Assembly: GCF_026341515.1 (NCBI RefSeq)
Contig: NZ_JAPEOK010000001.1
Span: 6,014,001-6,078,000 of the forward strand
Direction: 5' to 3'
From: Streptomyces sp. NBC_00878
GTDB taxonomy: Bacteria > Actinomycetota > Actinomycetes > Streptomycetales > Streptomycetaceae
DNA length: 64,000 nt
Every line of letters starts with the position of its first letter. Position 1 is the first letter of the stretch. The notes below the pieces were generated by a model that made no database searches, was not told the origin of the DNA, and saw only the letters and a list, made by a program, of their open reading frames with translations. The translations under genes and the position numbers were made by a program. Positions 60,008-64,000 of the stretch are shown in pieces.

Positions 60008-60152
60008 TGCTGTCCGTAGGAAGTTCATCTCCGACCGCGGCAAGATCCGCAGCCGCCGGGTCACCCGCGTGAGCGCCCAGCAACAGCGCCTGCTGGCCTG
60101 CGCGATCAAGAACGCCCGCGAGATGGCTCTCCTGCCGCACTCGTCGCGATAG
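59985..60152 (+). CDS. rpsR: 30S ribosomal protein S18 paralogue, N-terminally truncated
   Basis: About 55 aa. From [15 protein letters not shown] through [16 protein letters not shown] it matches the C-terminal two thirds of bS18. The usual N-terminal 20-25 residues, including the YVDYKD-type strand, are missing and replaced by [10 protein letters not shown]. The frame is open back to 59913 but only as low-complexity sequence. The start overlaps the L31 tail. It may be a degraded gene or a shortened but translated paralogue. Confidence 0.7.
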   Translation: MTIAGSADAVRRKFISDRGKIRSRRVTRVSAQQQRLLACAIKNAREMALLPHSSR

Positions 60153-60263
60153 GACCAGCGGCCCAGTCCCGCCAATCCCGGTGGTCCCATCAGCCCCACC
60201 AGGCCCACCAGTTCCACTGGTCTCGTCAGTCCCAGCAACCTCACGATTCACATCAGACCTTCA

Positions 60264-60306
60264 CGACCCCGTCCGTCTCATTCATTTTGTGGGCGAGACG
60301 GGGTCG
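60264..60306. terminator. Hairpin after the ribosomal protein cluster
   Basis: Perfect 10-bp arms CGACCCCGTC (60264-60273) and GACGGGGTCG (60297-60306) with a 23-nt AT-rich loop, followed by TTCT. It is plausible as a terminator for the L33-L31-S18 unit. Confidence 0.5.
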
Positions 60307-60415
60307 TTCTGGAACACAAAGGGCCCGGTACGCGTCTCTTACCCATATGAGGGCACCCGTTGGAACGATTCGACTCGCCGGACCGTCCAAACGTGTAATC
60401 GCAGAACCACCCCCC

Positions 60416-60462
60416 GTGCACGTGCATCTGCTCATGCAACTGCATATGAAGACGGCTATGAT
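60416..60462 (+). promoter_or_regulatory. Shared 29-bp motif and -10 box upstream of the DUF397 gene
   Basis: GTGCACGTGCATCTGC and the following TGCA-CTGC box (60416-60444) are matched at 25 of 29 positions on the opposite strand at 61469-61441. TATGAT at 60457-60462 is a good -10, so the motif covers the -35 zone. A bound regulator could activate or block. The likely binder is the XRE protein encoded nearby. Confidence 0.6.
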
Positions 60463-60526
60463 CCGGGCAGTTGACCATCACTGCATCACTGGCAACAGAC
60501 GCCAATGCACCACCGGGGAGCGACCT

Positions 60527-60769
60527 GTGGACCACGACGTGTACAACGGCATGGCTGCCACGGAGCTGCGCGGAGCGGCCTGGCAGAAGAGTCTGCACAG
60601 CAACTCGCAGGGCTCCTGCGTGGAGTTCGCGCGGCTGCCCGGCGGCGAGGTGGCGGTGCGCAACTCGCGCTTCCCCGACGGCCCGGCTCTCGTCTACACG
60701 CGCGCCGAGATCGAGGCCATGCTCCTGGGCATCAAGGACGGCGAGTTCGACCACCTGATCGCGGGCTGA
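60527..60769 (+). CDS. DUF397 domain protein
   Basis: 80 aa. WQKSLHSNSQGSCVEFARLPGG and VAVRNSRFPDGPALVYTRAE give the DUF397 signature. These small proteins travel with XRE-DUF5753 regulators and RsbW-like ATPases in Streptomyces development and antibiotic loci (WhiJ and AbaA types), where they antagonise the regulator. GTG 60527 has GGGGAG 6 nt upstream. The promoter carries the 29-bp motif also found before the ATPase gene. Confidence 0.9.
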   Translation: MDHDVYNGMAATELRGAAWQKSLHSNSQGSCVEFARLPGGEVAVRNSRFPDGPALVYTRAEIEAMLLGIKDGEFDHLIAG

Positions 60770-60874
60770 CGGCGGGCCGACGCCGCCGACCCGCCTCACT
60801 CAGGGAAGTTCACGGACCGTAGACGCGCGGTAACGCGCGTAGAACCGCGGCGCGAAAAAAAGCGCCACGGTTCG

Positions 60875-61369
60875 TCACGCGGAGGGCAGCCGGAACAGGG
60901 CCCACACGACCTTGCCGTTGAGCGTGCCGGCCAGCGGGTGCCAACCCCAGCTGTCGGCGAAGGAGTCGACCAGGAACAGACCGCGGCCCGACTCCGCCGA
61001 GAAGTCCTCGGAGTCGCCCGCGATCGGGCTGTCGTGACTGGGATCGCGCACCGCGCACACGAGTCTCTCGGTCCACCGCATCAGGTGCAGCCGCACGGGC
61101 GCGTCCTGATCGCAGGGCCGTGGAGTGTCCGCGGGCAGCGCGTGCCGCAGCGCGTTGGTGACGAGTTCCGAGACCACCAGACAGACGTCGTCGAAGCGGT
61201 TGCCGATGTCCCACTGGTCCAGCGTGCGGCGGGTGAACTGCCGTGCGTCGCGCACCGCTTCGTAGCGGGGTGGCAGGGCGCAGGAGGCGGCGTTGGACAC
61301 GGCCGCGGGGTCCAGTGGCGGAAGCCCCTGCCTTAACGGCTCGAGCATGGTCGATCCATTCGTCCCCAT
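60875..61369 (-). CDS. RsbW-like ATP-binding protein (HATPase, anti-sigma type)
   Basis: 164 aa. GHKL ATPase motifs are VVSELVTNALRHA (N box) and ESGRGLFLVDSFADSWG (G box). It lacks a histidine-kinase phosphoacceptor, so it belongs to the anti-sigma/serine kinase class. It converges with the DUF397 gene and is divergent from the XRE gene, completing the WhiJ-like set. ATG 61369 has GGGAG 8 nt upstream; ATG 61348 is an alternative. Confidence 0.85.
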   Translation of the reverse strand: MGTNGSTMLEPLRQGLPPLDPAAVSNAASCALPPRYEAVRDARQFTRRTLDQWDIGNRFDDVCLVVSELVTNALRHALPADTPRPCDQDAPVRLHLMRWTERLVCAVRDPSHDSPIAGDSEDFSAESGRGLFLVDSFADSWGWHPLAGTLNGKVVWALFRLPSA

Positions 61370-61679
61370 GCGAGGCACTCCCGGGGTTCGCGGTCGTTGC
61401 GATGCAGCGGTGGCGCGAGACCATCGTTCCGAATGCGTTCGGCAGATGCAAGGGCAGATGCACGTGCACGCGCCCGAATTGGACCTTCCCGTACCGCTTC
61501 TTGGTCATTTTTTCCGGGGTCGGCAGGCCAACTTTCTCGTGTCTGGCCTGTCTTCCTCTTGTCGATTCCCGTGTATCGCCGCCGAAACCTTGCCGTTTCC
61601 GTAATCGAACGAGTACAGCTTGGAGTGTTTTAATGGCAGACTGCGGCCCCTGAGGGACGGGTTGGGGAGGCGGACGAAC
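61370..61679. other. Divergent regulatory region of the ATPase and XRE genes
   Basis: 310 bp without a gene. 61441-61469 on the minus strand matches the 29-bp motif before the DUF397 gene. The part near the XRE gene (about 61560-61640) is AT-richer and may hold its promoter. Confidence 0.6.
61441..61469 (-). promoter_or_regulatory. Second copy of the 29-bp motif, upstream of the ATPase gene
   Basis: On the minus strand it begins GTGCACGTGCATCTGC, identical for 16 bases to the copy at 60416, and continues with a TGCA-CTGC box. It lies 71 bp before the ATPase start. Confidence 0.6.
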
Positions 61680-62540
61680 GTGAGCGTGCAGGAGTCGGGA
61701 TCGGTGGTACGACGCATGCTGCTCGGCTCGCACCTGAGGCGGCTGCGCGAGTCGCGCGGCATCACCAGGGAGAAGGCCGGTTACTCGATCCGCGCCTCCG
61801 AGTCGAAGATCAGCCGTATGGAGTTGGGCCGGGTGAGCTTCAAGACGAGAGACGTCGAGGATCTGCTGACGCTCTACGGGATCGCCGACGAGGCGGAGCG
61901 CAACTCGCTGCTCTCCCTCGCCAAGGAGGCGAACGTCGCGGGCTGGTGGCACAGTTACTCGGACGTCCTGCCCAGCTGGTTCCCGACGTACGTCGGCCTG
62001 GAGGGCGCCGCGTCCCTGATCCGCTCGTACGAGGTCCAGTTCGTGCACGGCCTGCTGCAGACCGAGGCGTACGCGCACGCGGTCGTGGCCCGGGGCATGA
62101 AGGGCGCGAGCCAGGCGGACATCGAGCGACGCGTGGCGCTGCGCCTGGAGCGCCAGAAGTACCTGGTGTCGGAGAACGCCCCGGACTTCCACGTCGTCCT
62201 CGACGAGGCCGCCCTGCGACGCCCGTACGGCGACCGCGAGGTGATGCGGGGACAGCTCCAGCATCTCATCGACATCTCCCAGCGCTCGAACGTGCGGCTT
62301 CAGGTCATGCCGTTCAGCTTCGGCGGGCACTCGGGCGAGAGCGGGGCCTTCACGGTGCTCAGCTTCCCCGAGTCCGACCTCTCCGACGTCGTATACCTGG
62401 AGCAGCTCACCAGTGCGCTGTATCTGGACAAGCGCGAGGACGTCACGCAGTACGAGAAGGCGATGAAGGAACTCCAGCAGGACAGCCCGGGTCCCGACGA
62501 GAGCCGCGACGTGCTCAGGGGTCTGCTGCAACTCTCCTGA
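61680..62540 (+). CDS. XRE-family regulator with DUF5753 (WhiJ-like)
   Basis: 286 aa. The helix-turn-helix is LRRLRESRGITREKAGYSIRAS with SKISRMELGR. The DUF5753 sensor part contains LLQTEAYAHAVV, VLDEAALRRPYG and VRLQVMPFSFGGH. Proteins of this type repress developmental or antibiotic genes and are relieved by the partner DUF397 protein. GTG 61680 has GGGAGG 9 nt upstream. The 29-bp motif before both partner genes is a candidate binding site. Confidence 0.92.
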   Translation: MSVQESGSVVRRMLLGSHLRRLRESRGITREKAGYSIRASESKISRMELGRVSFKTRDVEDLLTLYGIADEAERNSLLSLAKEANVAGWWHSYSDVLPSWFPTYVGLEGAASLIRSYEVQFVHGLLQTEAYAHAVVARGMKGASQADIERRVALRLERQKYLVSENAPDFHVVLDEAALRRPYGDREVMRGQLQHLIDISQRSNVRLQVMPFSFGGHSGESGAFTVLSFPESDLSDVVYLEQLTSALYLDKREDVTQYEKAMKELQQDSPGPDESRDVLRGLLQLS

Positions 62541-62653
62541 GGTCTCTCCGAAACTCTCCCGAGGGTCTCTCCGACTCCCCGCTTCAACTCCCTTGACTCA
62601 CCAGTACGATGACTTGTGATCAGACCGTGAAGACGATCGATCGGGTGTCTGCT

Positions 62654-62687
62654 TCGGCAGCAAGGGATTGTCGGCAGCAAGGGATTG
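62654..62687. repeat. 17-bp tandem duplication at the ALDH leader
   Basis: TCGGCAGCAAGGGATTG occurs twice end to end (62654-62670 and 62671-62687), directly before the ribosome binding region of the dehydrogenase gene. TTGACT at 62593-62598 and TGATCA about 18 bp later may be its promoter. Confidence 0.85.
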
Positions 62688-62696
62688 AGGGATCAC

Positions 62697-64000
62697 ATGT
62701 CGTCCTACTTCACCGACCTGGCTCAGCAGTACATCGACGGCGAGTGGCGCCCGGGTACCGGCTCCTGGGACATCATCGACTTCAACCCGTACGACGGTGA
62801 GAAGCTCGCCTCGATCACGATAGCCACGGTCGACGAGGTGGATCAGGCCTACCAGGCCGCCGCCCGTGCCCAGAAGGAATGGGCCAAGACGAATCCGTAC
62901 ACGCGCCGTGCCGTGTTCGAGAAGGCCCTGCGGGTCATCGAGGAGCGCGAGCAGGAGATCACCGAGGTGATCATCGCGGAGCTCGGCGGTACGCATCTGA
63001 AGGCCGGCTTCGAACTGCACCTCGTCAAGGAGTTCCTGCGCGAGTCGGTCCAGCTGGCGCTGCGGCCCGAGGGCAAGATCCTCCCCTCGCCGATCGACGG
63101 CAAGGAGAACCGCGTCTACCTCGTCCCGGTCGGCGTCGTCGGTGTGATCAGCCCCTTCAACTTCCCGTTGCTGCTGTCGCTGAAGTCCGTCGCGCCCGCT
63201 CTGGCCCTCGGCAACGGCGTGGTCCTCAAGCCGCACCAGAACACCCCGATCGTGGGCGGTTCCCTGATCGCGAAGATCTTCGAGGAGGCGGGCCTGCCGG
63301 CCGGTCTGCTCAACGTCGTGATCACCGACATCGCGGAGATCGGCGACGCCTTCATCGAGCACCCGATCCCGAAGGTCATCTCCTTCACCGGCTCCGACAA
63401 GGTCGGCCGCCACGTCGCCACCGTCTGCGCCTCGAACTTCAAGCGCGCCGTCCTCGAACTCGGCGGCAACAGCGCGCTGGTGGTCCTGGACGACGCGGAC
63501 ATCGACTACGCCGTGGACGCCGCGGTCTTCAGCCGGTACGTGCACCAGGGCCAGGTCTGCATGGCCGCGAACCGCGTCCTCGTGGACCGCTCGATCGAGG
63601 CGGAGTTCACCGAGAAGTTCGTCGCCAAGGTGAAGACGCTGAAGGTCGGCGACCCGAGCGACCCGCAGACGATCGTCGGCCCGCTCATCAACTCCTCGCA
63701 GGCGGACGCCGTTTCGGCCGTCGTGGAGCAGGCGATCGCCGAGGGCGCCACCGCCCTCGTGCACGGCTCCACCACCGACAACCTCGTCGAGCCGAGCGTC
63801 CTGACCGGCCTGCCCGCCGACTCGGCCATCCTCCAGCAGGAGATCTTCGGCCCCGTCGCGCTCCTCGTCCCGTTCGACGGCGAGGAGGAGGCCGTACGGA
63901 TCGTCAACGACACCCCGTACGGGCTGAGCGGCGCCGTGCACACCGCCGACGTCGAGCGTGGTGTCTCCTTCGCCAAGCAGATCGACACGGGCATGTTCCA
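62697..64000 (+). CDS. Aldehyde dehydrogenase, NAD(P)-dependent; 3' end outside window
   Basis: At least 434 residues of an open frame that continues past the window. Motifs: SPFNFPLLLSLKS (cofactor loop), SFTGSDKVGRHV, LELGGNSA with the general-base Glu, HQGQVCMAANR with catalytic Cys, and LQQEIFGPVALL. The sequence resembles the benzaldehyde/vanillin dehydrogenase branch (inference). The ATG follows a GAGGGA site. The 62697-64000 segment is coding throughout. Confidence 0.92.
   Translation, partial: MSSYFTDLAQQYIDGEWRPGTGSWDIIDFNPYDGEKLASITIATVDEVDQAYQAAARAQKEWAKTNPYTRRAVFEKALRVIEEREQEITEVIIAELGGTHLKAGFELHLVKEFLRESVQLALRPEGKILPSPIDGKENRVYLVPVGVVGVISPFNFPLLLSLKSVAPALALGNGVVLKPHQNTPIVGGSLIAKIFEEAGLPAGLLNVVITDIAEIGDAFIEHPIPKVISFTGSDKVGRHVATVCASNFKRAVLELGGNSALVVLDDADIDYAVDAAVFSRYVHQGQVCMAANRVLVDRSIEAEFTEKFVAKVKTLKVGDPSDPQTIVGPLINSSQADAVSAVVEQAIAEGATALVHGSTTDNLVEPSVLTGLPADSAILQQEIFGPVALLVPFDGEEEAVRIVNDTPYGLSGAVHTADVERGVSFAKQIDTGMF

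Larger units (their letters stand above)
60153..60526. other. Intergenic region: terminator, then promoter of the DUF397 gene
   Basis: About 370 bp. It holds a hairpin after the S18 gene, the regulatory motif at 60416-60444 and a TATGAT -10 candidate at 60457-60462. No protein gene is supported here. Confidence 0.6.

Overview
The window reads as Streptomyces chromosome. GC is very high, with strong third-position GC bias and many GTG/TTG starts. It holds Streptomyces-typical families: a SARP/AfsR-like regulator, a WhiJ-like XRE/DUF397/ATPase trio, a hybrid PKS-NRPS cluster, and rare TTA (bldA-dependent) codons in a few accessory genes. No species can be named from the sequence alone.

Layout. 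1-2336: the end of a KAS III gene and a WS/DGAT-like acyltransferase, closed by a 3'-terminal fragment of tRNA-Thr(CGT). That fragment looks like the distal attachment site of an integrated element lying mostly to the left. 2345-9048: a cytochrome P450, then a Trypco1 / trypsin / STAND NTPase / WD40 conflict-type locus whose large gene is cut by one in-frame TAA. 9516-12247: a secreted DUF3500 protein overlapping a HupE/UreJ-like membrane protein. 12315-18173: an NB-ARC/TPR protein, a GT-B-like protein behind a 7-bp tandem repeat, a small membrane protein and a membrane-anchored Mrr-like nuclease.

18361-33251: a compact hybrid PKS-NRPS operon: exporter, KS-AT-ACP, aminotransferase/luciferase-like monooxygenase/C-PCP-C, M18 aminopeptidase, a stand-alone thioesterase with a Cys nucleophile, and A-PCP. 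The order KS-AT-ACP, aminotransferase, monooxygenase suggests an alpha-hydroxy-beta-amino acid, as in microginin, bestatin or amastatin. These are aminopeptidase inhibitors, so the embedded aminopeptidase may be a self-resistance or target copy. The PKS gene carries a TTA codon.

33338-37437: a secreted alpha/beta hydrolase and an M56 metallopeptidase. 37688-46963: a family 2 glycosyltransferase gene interrupted by an 8,379-bp Tn554-type transposon (38234-46612; TnpA-TnpB-TnpC, TetR, frameshifted MFS, cupin). The transposon carries a complete, diverged copy of the very gene it disrupts, recoded at the insertion core so that it should not itself be a target.

47593-64000: an AfsR-like SARP, a DNA polymerase I-like protein, a Clp_N/HTH autoregulator with twin palindromic operators, DUF2786, two lipoproteins, and a FUSC transporter carrying a 4 x 72-bp in-frame repeat. 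Then come Cys-poor paralogues of L33 and L31 with a truncated S18, the DUF397 / ATPase / XRE-DUF5753 trio with a shared 29-bp promoter motif, and the start of an aldehyde dehydrogenase that runs off the window.
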